From the NCBI RefSeq assembly GCF_009796825.1, contig NZ_CP047030.1:2751001-2815000 (forward strand): a stretch of 64,000 nt of DNA, written 5' to 3'. Below are positions 44,273-53,350 of this stretch, piece by piece (positions within the stretch are counted from its first letter, which is position 1; the number at the start of each line of letters is the position of its first letter). A program made the translations under genes and the position numbers. The notes beneath the pieces are model-generated. The model had not been told where the DNA came from. It worked only from the letters and a program-made list of their open reading frames with translations, and did not search any database. This DNA is from Algibacter sp. L3A6 (GTDB lineage Bacteria; Bacteroidota; Bacteroidia; Flavobacteriales; Flavobacteriaceae).

Positions 44273-46570
44273 ATGAAAAAAGGAATCTCATTTATTATTT
44301 GCTGCTTTTTTGTGATGATAGTCACAGCCCAAAAAAGAAATTATCTGTTGTACACCGATAGTAATATTGCTAATTTAAAACAGCAAATTAAAGTTGATAA
44401 CGACATAAAAAATAGCTGGGAAAAGCAATTAAAACATGCAGACGAATTAGTTTTAAAAGATCGATTTAAGGCCGATAATTGTCAAGTGTTAGGATTAGCT
44501 TATCGTATGACGGGCGATGAGAAATACGCCAAAACGATTAAAAAAATATTGATAGATTATACATCAAAAGCTACTTGGGAAGGCGCTAATTTATTAAACA
44601 GAACACCAGCTTGGAAAGGAGGTTTAAATACTTCGCATACTAGTTTTTTCATTTCAATAGGGTTCGATTGTATTTATAATTACCTAACTAAAAAAGAACG
44701 AAAGGATATTGCTGAAAATTTAGTGCGCGTTGGTATTCAACCTGCTTTAGACGATTGGTTATTACCAAATTCAAACTTTCATACGTTTGATACTATGGGG
44801 CATAACTGGTGGAGTGCTTGTGTTTATATGGCTGGTTTTAGCTCCTTAGCAATTAGAAACGAAGTTCCGGAGGCTAAAAACTGGGTGAATGATATTGCTC
44901 AGACCGCTACCGAATTTGTTAACTATTCGGGTAGTGTATTACAGAATAAACCGCCAACATTCGATCAGGACGGTGGCTTTTACGAAAGTATAAACTATGC
45001 GTCTTACGGTATTTCTCAATATTTATTGTTTCGTTTTGCGTTGCAATCGGCATTACCAAATACGAAACAGGTCGATTTACCAATTTTGGATAAAATAGGC
45101 GATTTCTTTATTCAAACCACTTATTACGTTGATGGAGGAAAACCGATGTCTGTAAACTTTGGAGATAGTTTTATCAATAAAACAGGAAACGCATGCCTAA
45201 CATTACTATGGCAATTGGGATATAAGAAAAACGATTATGCTTGGTACATCAATCAAACCAAAGCAGGAAATGATAAAGAGGGTTTGCAATTAGATACACC
45301 TAACGGACTCGTTTTACATCCTAAATTACCAGAAATAGCAAGTAATTATACGCCTAAATTAGCAACATCACATTTGTTTAAAGATATGGGGTGGGCAACC
45401 ATGCGTAATTCTTGGGATAAAAATGCTACCATGTTAGCCGTGAAATCTGGTTTTACTTGGAACCATACGCATGCCGATGCAGGATCGTATATTTTATTTC
45501 ATAACGGAAAAAATTTAATTATCGATTCAGGAAATGCATCTTATGGAAATCCGCTTTACACTCAATATTACTGCCAAAGTGAAGCGCATAATGTAGTACT
45601 TTTTAATGGTGAAGGGCAGAATAGAAAAGATCCTTATTTTGGAGTTGCAAACCCAGGGTCGCTACATAATTTAATAGAAGGCGACAATTTTAAATACATT
45701 TTAGCTAATGCCACAGGGCCTTATGCGCAAACACTAGCTCGTAATTATCGTAATTTTATTTGGGTTGGTGATGTTATTTTAGTGATAGACGATTTATTGG
45801 CTCATAAACCAGGTAAATTTGAGTGGCTGCTGCATTACAATGGAGAATCTAAACGTAAAGATTTAGACCTATCAATTAAAGATGGCGATGCTGAGGTTAT
45901 AGTAAATTCGCTATATCCAGAAACCTTTCCTGAAGGAGGATTACCTCACGATTTTCCCGAGCAAATGCGTCTAGAAGAAAAGTTGGGATATGAAGATCAT
46001 CATCCAGAAAACAGATCAAAATATTGGTCTATCAGTCATTTTGAAGAAACAGCTAGAACCAAATTTATTTCAGCAATCACTCTAAAAACCGAAGAAAATA
46101 AAGAGAACTTACCAATTATCAAACGTTTTGAAGGGAAAGATTTTTTAGGTGTTTCTATCACCCAAAATGGTGAAACAACAGAAGTATATTTTAATCTTTT
46201 AGCCGATGGTAGATTAAAGCATCGTAATAGTGTAAATAATATGAATGGTTGGGAAACCGATGCTTATTTAACGGTTTTAAAATTTAAAGTTGAAGCTGAT
46301 AAAACAAAAATTAATAATGTTGATGAAATGTTTATCGGGCATGGCAGTTATTTGCGTCGAGATAATCAAGTTTTAATACATTCTTTATCGAAATACACGG
46401 CTTTAGTAGAAGATTTTTCAGCAACACCAAAAGTAATCTATCAAGGTCAAGAAAAAGCAACAGTGAGTTTGTATAGCTCTAAGAAGACATCAGTACTTAA
46501 AGTGAATGGAGTTTCTAAAAATGGGCGTTACGATTCATCAAATAAAATAGTAAAAGTAACTCTAAAGTAA
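44273..46570 (+). CDS. Heparinase II/III-like polysaccharide lyase (765 aa)
   Basis: I start it at 44273, directly before a signal peptide (MKKGISFIICCFF...TAQ), rather than at 44255. The N-terminal alpha-barrel has MGHNWWSACV and YESINYASYG, probable catalytic Asn and Tyr positions. The C-terminal sandwich has NHTHADAG (397-404) and SEAHNVV, with all family histidines present. It resembles alginate-lyase/heparinase II/III two-domain enzymes and lacks the longer N-terminal region shared by the three large lyases upstream, so it is a separate subfamily. It should cleave a uronate linkage, perhaps as an oligosaccharide-acting exolyase (inference). First gene of the last unit. Confidence 0.88.
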   Translation: MKKGISFIICCFFVMIVTAQKRNYLLYTDSNIANLKQQIKVDNDIKNSWEKQLKHADELVLKDRFKADNCQVLGLAYRMTGDEKYAKTIKKILIDYTSKATWEGANLLNRTPAWKGGLNTSHTSFFISIGFDCIYNYLTKKERKDIAENLVRVGIQPALDDWLLPNSNFHTFDTMGHNWWSACVYMAGFSSLAIRNEVPEAKNWVNDIAQTATEFVNYSGSVLQNKPPTFDQDGGFYESINYASYGISQYLLFRFALQSALPNTKQVDLPILDKIGDFFIQTTYYVDGGKPMSVNFGDSFINKTGNACLTLLWQLGYKKNDYAWYINQTKAGNDKEGLQLDTPNGLVLHPKLPEIASNYTPKLATSHLFKDMGWATMRNSWDKNATMLAVKSGFTWNHTHADAGSYILFHNGKNLIIDSGNASYGNPLYTQYYCQSEAHNVVLFNGEGQNRKDPYFGVANPGSLHNLIEGDNFKYILANATGPYAQTLARNYRNFIWVGDVILVIDDLLAHKPGKFEWLLHYNGESKRKDLDLSIKDGDAEVIVNSLYPETFPEGGLPHDFPEQMRLEEKLGYEDHHPENRSKYWSISHFEETARTKFISAITLKTEENKENLPIIKRFEGKDFLGVSITQNGETTEVYFNLLADGRLKHRNSVNNMNGWETDAYLTVLKFKVEADKTKINNVDEMFIGHGSYLRRDNQVLIHSLSKYTALVEDFSATPKVIYQGQEKATVSLYSSKKTSVLKVNGVSKNGRYDSSNKIVKVTLK

Positions 46571-46578
46571 AGCTGAAT

Positions 46579-48549
46579 ATGTTGGTTAAAAAGAAAAGCT
46601 TCAATAGAAAAAAATATGTTTTTGTTTTATTGTTTTTGCTTGTTTTTAGAGTATTCACCTTTAATGGTTTTGCTCAAAATCATGAAGTTTTAGATATTAA
46701 AGCTTATTTGGAACAAGCTGACGGAGAAACTATTTACCCTTCGGATAAGCAAATAGAAATGCTTAAAAATGTCATTCCAAATGAAGTCTTTCAACCCGCG
46801 CCAAAAATTAGTGATAGAACATTCTGGAATGAAGTCGCCCAAACCGAATCGGGTAAAACTTATTTAAAAAAAGCATTGTCTTTTTTAGATGAAACTCCAG
46901 AGGTTCCAATTTCTGATGAAATTTATAGAAGAGCCAATAAAGAAGGAAATCGGGCTATTTATAAACCGAGGTATTACGATACCATGATACGTTTAGAGCA
47001 TTTTATTTTAGCTGAATGTTTAGAAAATAAAGGACGGTTTGTTCCTCAAATTAAAACATACCTAAGAGCTATTATGGATATGAAATCGTGGTTACACCCT
47101 AATCATGACGACAGAAACAATAGTGTTCTAGAAGGAAAACGAGTTTCGATAGATTTAGGAGCAAGACGTTTTGGTTCGGTTTTAACTGTAGCTGAAATAC
47201 TTCTGGAAGACCAATTACCACAAGAATTAAGAGGTGAAATTAAAGCACAACTTCAATACAGAATCACGGATAATTATTTGCAAAGTTGTAAGGTTCCCGA
47301 TAAAAACAACCATTGGATTGATGGCAAAAGTAACTGGAATGCCGTGTGCACTAGTGGTGCTGTTTTTACGTCTATAGCGAATGCAATAGATGGAGATGAG
47401 CGTATTGGGGCAATTGGTTCTGCTATTAATAGTATGAAACATTATATCAGTGGTTTTGGTGCCGATGGTTATTGCTCGGAAGGTGTTGGGTATTGGCGTT
47501 ATGGTTTCGGCCATTACTTATATTTGGCCGAAATACTTTTCGATTACACCGATGGGGAAATTAATTTGTTTGAAGGTCATGATCCTGATAAACTGAATAG
47601 AGTAGCCGATTTTCCTGAGAATTTCCATATTCAAAATGAAAAATTTGCACCTTTTGCCGATGGTAGCTCTATCGTTAAAAATAACGAAGGAAATTTTGCT
47701 TATGTATTGGCAGCAAAGCAATATGGGGCAAGAAAACCTATTGAAAATATTTTAGATCAAGCTGTAGAACAACTTATTTTTTGGAAAAACCTAGAAGATT
47801 TTACAACTAGAAACACTACAAATACAGAACCATTTGAAGTGCCAAATCATTCTTATTTTAACGATTTTGGAATGGTTATTTCGCGAGGAAAACAAAACAC
47901 ACCATTTTCTGTGGCGGTTAAAGCTGGACACAATAAAGAAAACCACAATCATAGTGATGTAGGAACTTATATTTTAGTTTTAGGAGAAGATTTAATTTCA
48001 GGAGATATTGGTGCGCCATCATATCGTGCGGGGTCTTTTTCTCCAACCAATAAAGCTAGAAGTTCTTGGGGACATCCTGTTCCTCGAATTAATAATACTT
48101 TACAATCTAACGGACGCCAGTTTGAAGGAAAAATAACAGAAACTAAACTTACCGCTTCGGAAGATAAAGTGGTTATGGATATTAGCGCGGCGTATGAATT
48201 GGCTGTGCTAGAATCTTTATCTAGAATAATGGTGAATGATAAGTCTGGTGCTGGGGCAATAACCATTCAAGACGATTTTAAAACATCTAAACCCGTAATT
48301 TTTGGAACGGCAATTACGACGTTTTCTAAATATGAAATTGTTGATGCCAACACTATAATCCTTACCGGAAAAAATCAAAAGATAAAAGTTGAAATAAAAA
48401 GCAGAGGAGGTAAGGTTGTTATTAATCCAGAGCCTGTTCCTGTAGAGCATCTGCGAGAAGGAAAAGGTGCTTTTAGAATAGGTATTGATTTTGAGAAGCC
48501 TTTAGCTAGCGGAAGCATAACAATGAAGTATGCACCTCTGTTTAATTAA
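46579..48549 (+). CDS. Heparinase II/III-like polysaccharide lyase (656 aa)
   Basis: Signal region ending GFAQ. The barrel has KSNWNAVCTSG and SEGVGYWRYGFGHY, the sandwich NHNHSDVG (455-462) and RSSWGHPVPRIN. These are the conserved Asn, Tyr and His positions of the superfamily. At 656 aa it is the shortest of the five lyases and close in size to typical two-domain members. It starts 8 bp after the previous gene and is clearly cotranscribed. The pair may act one after the other on the products of the larger enzymes. Last gene of the PUL; a weak hairpin and then unrelated genes follow. Confidence 0.86.
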   Translation: MLVKKKSFNRKKYVFVLLFLLVFRVFTFNGFAQNHEVLDIKAYLEQADGETIYPSDKQIEMLKNVIPNEVFQPAPKISDRTFWNEVAQTESGKTYLKKALSFLDETPEVPISDEIYRRANKEGNRAIYKPRYYDTMIRLEHFILAECLENKGRFVPQIKTYLRAIMDMKSWLHPNHDDRNNSVLEGKRVSIDLGARRFGSVLTVAEILLEDQLPQELRGEIKAQLQYRITDNYLQSCKVPDKNNHWIDGKSNWNAVCTSGAVFTSIANAIDGDERIGAIGSAINSMKHYISGFGADGYCSEGVGYWRYGFGHYLYLAEILFDYTDGEINLFEGHDPDKLNRVADFPENFHIQNEKFAPFADGSSIVKNNEGNFAYVLAAKQYGARKPIENILDQAVEQLIFWKNLEDFTTRNTTNTEPFEVPNHSYFNDFGMVISRGKQNTPFSVAVKAGHNKENHNHSDVGTYILVLGEDLISGDIGAPSYRAGSFSPTNKARSSWGHPVPRINNTLQSNGRQFEGKITETKLTASEDKVVMDISAAYELAVLESLSRIMVNDKSGAGAITIQDDFKTSKPVIFGTAITTFSKYEIVDANTIILTGKNQKIKVEIKSRGGKVVINPEPVPVEHLREGKGAFRIGIDFEKPLASGSITMKYAPLFN

Positions 48550-48554
48550 AAATG

Positions 48555-48585
48555 TGATTTTGGTTTTGTTCTAAAATCAGTTTTA
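48555..48585 (+). terminator. Weak terminator at the end of the PUL
   Basis: TGATTTT (48555-48561) pairs with AAAATCA (48573-48579), followed by GTTTTAGTTG. Seven AU-rich pairs only, so the call is tentative. Confidence 0.4.
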
Positions 48586-48604
48586 GTTGTCTTAAGAAAA
48601 GGTG

Positions 48605-48799
48605 CTATTCATAAATATTAGAATCTCTAATCAGGTATTTTAATCGGTTTAATTTATGGAGAAGTTTTATAGCTCGATATTCTGAAATATCACTTAAAGC
48701 GGAATCGGTTTGGCGGAAATTATAAGCTTGCTCTATGAGTTCTTTATAGCGTTGGCTTAATCTGTGCTGGTCTGTTTTAATACTGTCAACTCGGTTCAT
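48605..48799 (-). CDS. Small hypothetical protein (64 aa)
   Basis: Charged, helical, no signal peptide. RYKELIEQAYNFRQTDSA followed by LSDISEYRAIKLL and a leucine-rich end looks like the short helical proteins annotated in flavobacteria as the Lacal_2735 family, though I am not certain. It is placed on the reverse strand between the PUL and the DUF4197 gene. Its coding quality (acidic/basic alternation, no low-complexity run) supports a real gene. No function can be given. Confidence 0.55.
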   Translation of the reverse strand: MNRVDSIKTDQHRLSQRYKELIEQAYNFRQTDSALSDISEYRAIKLLHKLNRLKYLIRDSNIYE

Positions 48800-48934
48800 A
48801 ACGATTAAAGGGAATTAAGTAGAACATAAATATACACTTTTTTGTTTAATTATTTAATTCTTTTTAATTGATTTTCAGATGAATACGTTTTTTGTTTAAG
48901 CCGGTTGTGTTTTTGCAACAATTGATTCCATAAA

Positions 48935-48971
48935 AAAAGCCGCATACAATTTAAAACTGTATGCGGCTTTT
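48935..48971. terminator. Terminator after the DUF4197 gene
   Basis: AAAAGCCGCATACA (48935-48948) and its exact complement (48958-48971) make a 14-bp stem; on the reverse strand it is followed by TTTTTTT-rich sequence. It ends the DUF4197 transcript. Confidence 0.85.
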
Positions 48972-48987
48972 ATTTATGTTTAAAAAT

Positions 48988-49695
48988 CTAGTCTTGCAAA
49001 GCAAAAACCTTTTTTAATAAATCTGTAGATCTAGAAGATACTTTAGTTCTAATTTCAGTTTCTTCAACGGCAATCATTGTAAAAACACCTTTTAAAGCTT
49101 CACCTGTTACGTAATCTGTTAAATCTGGATTAACATCACTAGTAAATGGTAATGCGTTGTATTTAGTAATTAAATTACTCCATACTTGATCGGCACCTAC
49201 TTTTCCAAACGAGCTTTTAATTACAGGATTAAATTTATCGTAAAGCGCTGTTTGTGTTTTAGATGTTAAATACTGCGTTGCAGCATCGTTGCTACCGAGT
49301 AAAATGTTTTTAGCATCTGCAAACGTAATGTCTTTTACAGCGTCAACAAAAATAGGAGTTGCTTCTTTTACAGCATCTTCTGCCGCTCTATTAAGTACTT
49401 TTAAACCTTCGTCTGCAAGGCTGCTTAAGCCTATGTCTCTAAGGGCTTTGTCTACTTTTTGTAATTCTTCTGGTAATAAAATTTTAACTAAATCGTTTTT
49501 AAAGAAACCATCGGTTTGTGTTAGTTTTGTTACTTGCTTGTCAATACCTAAATCTAGAGCTTCACGTAAGCCTGATGCTATTTCGGTAGTGCCTAATGCG
49601 CCACCTGCTTGTGGTAGTTGACTAACTACTTGTTGAAGTTCGGCACATGCCGTAAGATTAAATATTAATAAGAAAACGAGTGCTTTGCGAATCAT
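48988..49695 (-). CDS. DUF4197 domain lipoprotein
   Basis: 235 aa from the ATG at 49695, which begins a short signal ending LTAC, a good lipobox; the ATG at 49722 adds nine residues in front. The rest is the DUF4197 domain: GLREALDLGIDKQVTKL, then FFKNDLVKILLPEELQKVDKAL, AAEDAVKEATPIFVDAVKDITF, then TQTALYDKFNPVIKSSF and YVTGEALKGVFTMIAVEE. The family is common in Bacteroidota and Gammaproteobacteria and has no established function. Helical, periplasmic side, membrane-anchored. It stands alone on the reverse strand with its own terminator. Confidence 0.88.
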   Translation of the reverse strand: MIRKALVFLLIFNLTACAELQQVVSQLPQAGGALGTTEIASGLREALDLGIDKQVTKLTQTDGFFKNDLVKILLPEELQKVDKALRDIGLSSLADEGLKVLNRAAEDAVKEATPIFVDAVKDITFADAKNILLGSNDAATQYLTSKTQTALYDKFNPVIKSSFGKVGADQVWSNLITKYNALPFTSDVNPDLTDYVTGEALKGVFTMIAVEETEIRTKVSSRSTDLLKKVFALQD

Positions 49696-49835
49696 GATAT
49701 TGGGTTTTATATTAAAAGACAAAGATATATTTTACAAATGAAAACCATTCTCTTTTTTTAAAATACTATTTTAGCACAATTATTGTGTGTATCACAATAT
49801 ATTATTAAATTGACTCTATATTAAGCTGTATTATA

Positions 49836-50960
49836 ATGAAAATAAGAAAATTAGTACTTTGCTTGTTATGTGTTTTAACTCCAATGATTTTTTTTGGGCA
49901 AATACATATATCAAAGAACATTAAAAAATCTTCGATTGCAACCACGGATGAAAACGCGTTGTATTTTGTAGATTTTTGGGCAACATGGTGTGGCCCGTGT
50001 ATTCATGTTTCTAAATATTTAGAATCGTTACAACAGCAGTTTCCTAAAAACTTTTACATTCTGTCTTTAACTCAAGAAAGTGCAGAAGTTGTAAATAAGT
50101 TTATGGTTAAACACAATACAGGTTTGGCCGTTGCCACAGATTATGAAGGCGAAACTTTTGCTTTAAACAATATTGCTAGTCTACCTTATGGTATTTTATT
50201 TAATGCTGATGGACAAAAACTATGGGAAGGGCATGCAGCCGATTTAAAGGCTTATAGAATTGGTGGTTTTTTAGCTAGAAATCAAAAAACTATTGCTGTT
50301 GATGATTTTTTTAAGCTAGAAGAATACAAACAAGAGGTCGCTATAGAGAACCCTATAAAGCGAAGAAGAGATTTCGATTTTCTAGAAATGGAAGTAGATC
50401 ATAGTGTTAGTTCCGGAATTCAGGCTGTTAATAGAAATGGATATTTAGAGATTGAAGGGCGTTTACAAGATATTATGGCTTATGCGTTACATAGTAATAA
50501 AGCGCAAATTAAAATTTCTAAAGAAGATAATAAGTATTACAAGATGTATTTTGAAGAAGGCTCTAAAGCCTTTGAAAATAAAGAAAACAGTATTAGTAAA
50601 GCTTTAAAGTTACGCCGAAAGGAGTATGAAAAGGAAGGAGATGTATTGGTTTTTAATATTGATGATGCTAAGTTTTGGGATACTAACCAAATAGACTGGG
50701 GGATAAATAATTCTAAATATTTAATAGGCGATTCAGATATACAGGCAGATAACGCTTCTGTAACGGATATTGCTTATCAATTATCTTTTTTGTTAGAAAC
50801 TCCCATTGTTTTTGATAAGAAGTTTAAAAATGAAGAGTTACATGATTGGCAAATTCATTACAAATATTTTGAGTTTATGTCTTCTAATCTTGGAGAATAC
50901 GGAATAAAGGTAGAAAAGAAAGTTACAACATACCCAGAGTATGTTTACAATAAGCGTTAG
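49836..50960 (+). CDS. Thioredoxin-like exported protein
   Basis: 374 aa, signal peptide with cleavage near FFGQ. Residues 41-145 are a thioredoxin fold with DFWATWCGPC (active-site Cys52 and Cys55), followed by the cis-Pro segment SLPYGILFNADG, as in TlpA/ResA-like reductases. The remaining 220 residues have no family I recognise; TYPEYVYNKR at the end resembles the DUF3738-like C-terminal region seen in some Bacteroidota thioredoxin-family proteins, but this is uncertain. Likely role: thiol-disulfide exchange in the periplasm. It is single and convergent with the next lipoprotein gene. Confidence 0.8.
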   Translation: MKIRKLVLCLLCVLTPMIFFGQIHISKNIKKSSIATTDENALYFVDFWATWCGPCIHVSKYLESLQQQFPKNFYILSLTQESAEVVNKFMVKHNTGLAVATDYEGETFALNNIASLPYGILFNADGQKLWEGHAADLKAYRIGGFLARNQKTIAVDDFFKLEEYKQEVAIENPIKRRRDFDFLEMEVDHSVSSGIQAVNRNGYLEIEGRLQDIMAYALHSNKAQIKISKEDNKYYKMYFEEGSKAFENKENSISKALKLRRKEYEKEGDVLVFNIDDAKFWDTNQIDWGINNSKYLIGDSDIQADNASVTDIAYQLSFLLETPIVFDKKFKNEELHDWQIHYKYFEFMSSNLGEYGIKVEKKVTTYPEYVYNKR

Positions 50961-50989
50961 TTTTATTAGAGAACTAATTCCTTTAAAAC

Positions 50990-51023
50990 AAAAAAGCTCA
51001 GGATATAAACCCTGAGTTTTTTT
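50990..51023. terminator. Bidirectional terminator between convergent genes
   Basis: CTCAGG (50997-51002) and CCTGAG (51011-51016), flanked by an A-run on the left and a T-run on the right. It serves both the thioredoxin-like gene and the lipoprotein gene that converge here. Confidence 0.8.
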
Positions 51024-51043
51024 GTTTTGTAAAAGGAAATTAT

Positions 51044-51682
51044 TTATTCTTTAATATAAACATCAGCTAAGTTGTGTATTAATAAATAGGTTTCATCACC
51101 TTGTATATCTGTAATATTCTCGTAATTATGGAAATTTACAGAGTTGTCAAAAGTTGTTGGAAAATATGGTATATCTCCGGCATCTTCGTAAGCACTGGCA
51201 GATCCGCTACTTCCGTTTTCTACTTTTAAAACTATTGAAGAGTATAGGTATTCTAATTTATTAAGGTCGCCCTTACCTAGTAACAGTTTAATGATCTCTC
51301 CATCCTCATCTTCGTCTTCATAATAGACGTGAAGAAATCCGTCTTCAAATACGTAATCTACATTATAGATTTCGCCATATTGAGCAACTACCACCTCTGT
51401 GTCACTTATAAATTTAAAATAATCGTCTTTATTTTCTTCTTCTATTTCGGCTTTGTTGCGTCCTATTCCTGTGTTTTCGTAATAAGCGGCTAAAACATCA
51501 TCGGGTACTTCTTCGGTTTCTGTTCCATCTTTAATATAAGAGAAGCTCTCTTCTACATGAGAGAATTTAAGGATAATTGGGTATTGAATTCCCGAGGTGT
51601 CATCTTTATCATCATTACTATCGCAAGATGTGTTGATAATGGCTAGAAACATTAATGTTGCTGCAAAAATTACTTTTTTCAT
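51044..51682 (-). CDS. Hypothetical lipoprotein (212 aa)
   Basis: The signal ends in INTSC followed by DSNDDKDD, a typical exported Bacteroidota lipoprotein start with an acidic tail after the Cys. The body is acidic (DYFKF, YEDEDEDGEIIKL) and probably beta-rich. I recognise no family or catalytic motif. Single gene on the reverse strand, ending at the shared terminator. Function unknown. Confidence 0.75.
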   Translation of the reverse strand: MKKVIFAATLMFLAIINTSCDSNDDKDDTSGIQYPIILKFSHVEESFSYIKDGTETEEVPDDVLAAYYENTGIGRNKAEIEEENKDDYFKFISDTEVVVAQYGEIYNVDYVFEDGFLHVYYEDEDEDGEIIKLLLGKGDLNKLEYLYSSIVLKVENGSSGSASAYEDAGDIPYFPTTFDNSVNFHNYENITDIQGDETYLLIHNLADVYIKE

Positions 51683-51891
51683 GTTGTTTTATTTGAGTGT
51701 TTTAATTGAATTAAGGATTAAATATAGAGATATACCTTAGGTTAAAAAATAAGAATTGAAGTTTTTTCTTATTTTAATTAAAACTTTACCGTTGGTCTAT
51801 TAGTGCTCATAGATTTTTATTTTAATAATCATGAAGAACTGGTTTAGCTAAATGTTAATGCTGAATTGAGAATGAATTTGGTTGGCAAATA

Positions 51892-51990
51892 CTTGCGTTA
51901 GGGATTGCAGTGTAAAACCCACAGCGTGGCCGATGATAATCGGTGGCGCGAGGATTTGCAACGTAAAGCCCGACCCTTGTGGTAACGCCC
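51892..51990. repeat. GC-rich element with nested inverted and direct repeats
   Basis: GCGTTA (51895-51900) pairs with TAACGC (51983-51988) and encloses a perfect hairpin CCGAT-GATA-ATCGG (51930-51943). Two related blocks, GGATTGCAGTGTAAAACCC and GGATTTGCAACGTAAAGCCC, occur in direct orientation. Base composition departs sharply from the AT-rich surroundings. It resembles intergenic repeats I have seen in flavobacterial genomes; a structured RNA is the alternative. Confidence 0.5.
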
Positions 51991-52011
51991 AAAATATTGA
52001 AAAATAAAAAA

Positions 52012-52033
52012 GGCATCTTAATTAAAAGATGCC
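52012..52033. terminator. Terminator of the OmpA-family gene
   Basis: GGCATCTT (52012-52019) and AAGATGCC (52026-52033). On the reverse strand the stem is followed by TTTTTTATTTTTC, a good intrinsic terminator below the OmpA stop. Confidence 0.8.
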
Positions 52034-52091
52034 CTTTTCGATAATTAAACTAACCCCTCAGTTTAAAATTGTAATAGAATTTACAATGTTT

Positions 52092-53186
52092 TTATTGTAT
52101 AACTCTAAATTCTGTACGTCTGTTCTTTTGGTGTTCGTTATCTGAACAATCAACACCATTAGCACAACGGTTTACTAATCTTGTTTCTCCGTATCCTTTT
52201 GCAGTTAAACGGTTTCTAGAGATTCCTTTAGATACTAAGTAGTTTACTACTGAGTTAGCACGTTGTTGAGATAAAGACATGTTGAAATCATCATTTCCTC
52301 TAGCATCTGTATGAGACATTAGTTCGATGCTCACAGGCTTGCTGTTTAATAATGGTAATAATGTTTCGTCAATAATTTTTTTAGATGCTGGAGTGATACG
52401 AGCGCTACCTGTTTCGTAAAAAATTGGTAATACGTTAGATTTTAATAATCCACAATCAACTTCTTCCCATGTAGTAATTCCACCTTTCTTAGCTAATACA
52501 GTTCTAGTAACAGTTTGCATTTTTGCAGGTACAGTTACAGTTCTAGTAGATGCTGGAGTGTTAACAACTTGACGTTTGATAGTTGAGTATTCTGCAGGAA
52601 TTTCAATTTCGTCCATTCTTGCTGGAGTTTTGATAACACGTTTTTTGTATACTGTGTTTACTTCTGTAACTGGCACTTGGCTAGTTGAAGCATCTGTAGC
52701 TAAAGTTGTAAAGCTTACATCTCTAGATTGAGCAGGATATTCAACAAAACATGCTACAACACAATCTTCCTTGTTAGGAGAATCACAAGCAGTTTCCTTG
52801 TATTCCCATCCAGAAGTTTTTGGGTAAGTTTCGAAAGTTCTAGAGCTAGAACCGAAAGTTGCAGGATTGATGTTTAAATCTGTTCTACCTTCTTTCTTTA
52901 CGTAAGGTACTTCAACAGTTTCGTAAGTTGCAGGAACGTAAACGAATTTCTTAGCAGCTTCTTTTACTAATACACGATCTTCTACAGTTCTGTATGTTGC
53001 AGGAACTACTTCTAAAACAGAATATGCTGGATATACTTCGATAGTTTCTTCGATGTCTTTGAATTCATCTTTTGTAATACATTTTACATAACATTTCCCT
53101 GGATCAGGATTTGCTGGTAAGTTTTGAGCTTGGGTAAACCCGATTCCGAAAATTAAAGCTAGGCTTAAAAATAAATTTGTTTTCAT
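52092..53186 (-). CDS. OmpA-family outer-membrane protein with degenerate N-terminal repeats
   Basis: 364 aa, signal ending TQAQ. The C-terminal 110 residues are an OmpA-like peptidoglycan-binding domain: PIFYETGSARITPASK, IELMSHTDARGNDDFNMSLS, QQRANSVVNYLVSKGI, RLTAKGYGE and NRRTEFRV. The first 240 residues contain repeated VPATYxTVE-like segments (near 61, 84, 193, 208 and 222), plus Cys-rich spacers. The OmpA domain should tie the protein to peptidoglycan. The repeat region may be extended and beta-rich, with unknown role. Single gene with its own terminator. Confidence 0.85.
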   Translation of the reverse strand: MKTNLFLSLALIFGIGFTQAQNLPANPDPGKCYVKCITKDEFKDIEETIEVYPAYSVLEVVPATYRTVEDRVLVKEAAKKFVYVPATYETVEVPYVKKEGRTDLNINPATFGSSSRTFETYPKTSGWEYKETACDSPNKEDCVVACFVEYPAQSRDVSFTTLATDASTSQVPVTEVNTVYKKRVIKTPARMDEIEIPAEYSTIKRQVVNTPASTRTVTVPAKMQTVTRTVLAKKGGITTWEEVDCGLLKSNVLPIFYETGSARITPASKKIIDETLLPLLNSKPVSIELMSHTDARGNDDFNMSLSQQRANSVVNYLVSKGISRNRLTAKGYGETRLVNRCANGVDCSDNEHQKNRRTEFRVIQ

Positions 53187-53275
53187 AAAAATTAAAATTT
53201 AGTTAATGGTTGTTTTTCCACATTATTAAGACACAGGAAAAACTGATAAGTCACAAGTTATATTGATAAAAAATT

Positions 53276-53302
53276 AAAAAGTGTTAGTTAAGAGCACTTT
53301 TT
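53276..53302. terminator. Terminator of the purU gene
   Basis: AAAAAGTG (53276-53283) and CACTTTTT (53295-53302); on the reverse strand it is followed by AATTTTTT. It lies about 50 bp below the purU stop. Confidence 0.7.
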
Positions 53303-53350
53303 TGAGGGGTTTTAAGGGTTCTAAGTGTTGATTATTAATGGATTAAAAAG

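Larger units (their letters stand above)
51683..52091. other. Intergenic region with a structured GC-rich element
   Basis: 409 bp without a gene. The first 200 bp are AT-rich with nothing I can name. A GC-rich element lies at 51892-51990 (separate entry) and the OmpA-family terminator at 52012-52033. A further short inverted repeat, ATTGTAA/TTACAAT, lies just before 52092. Confidence 0.7.
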
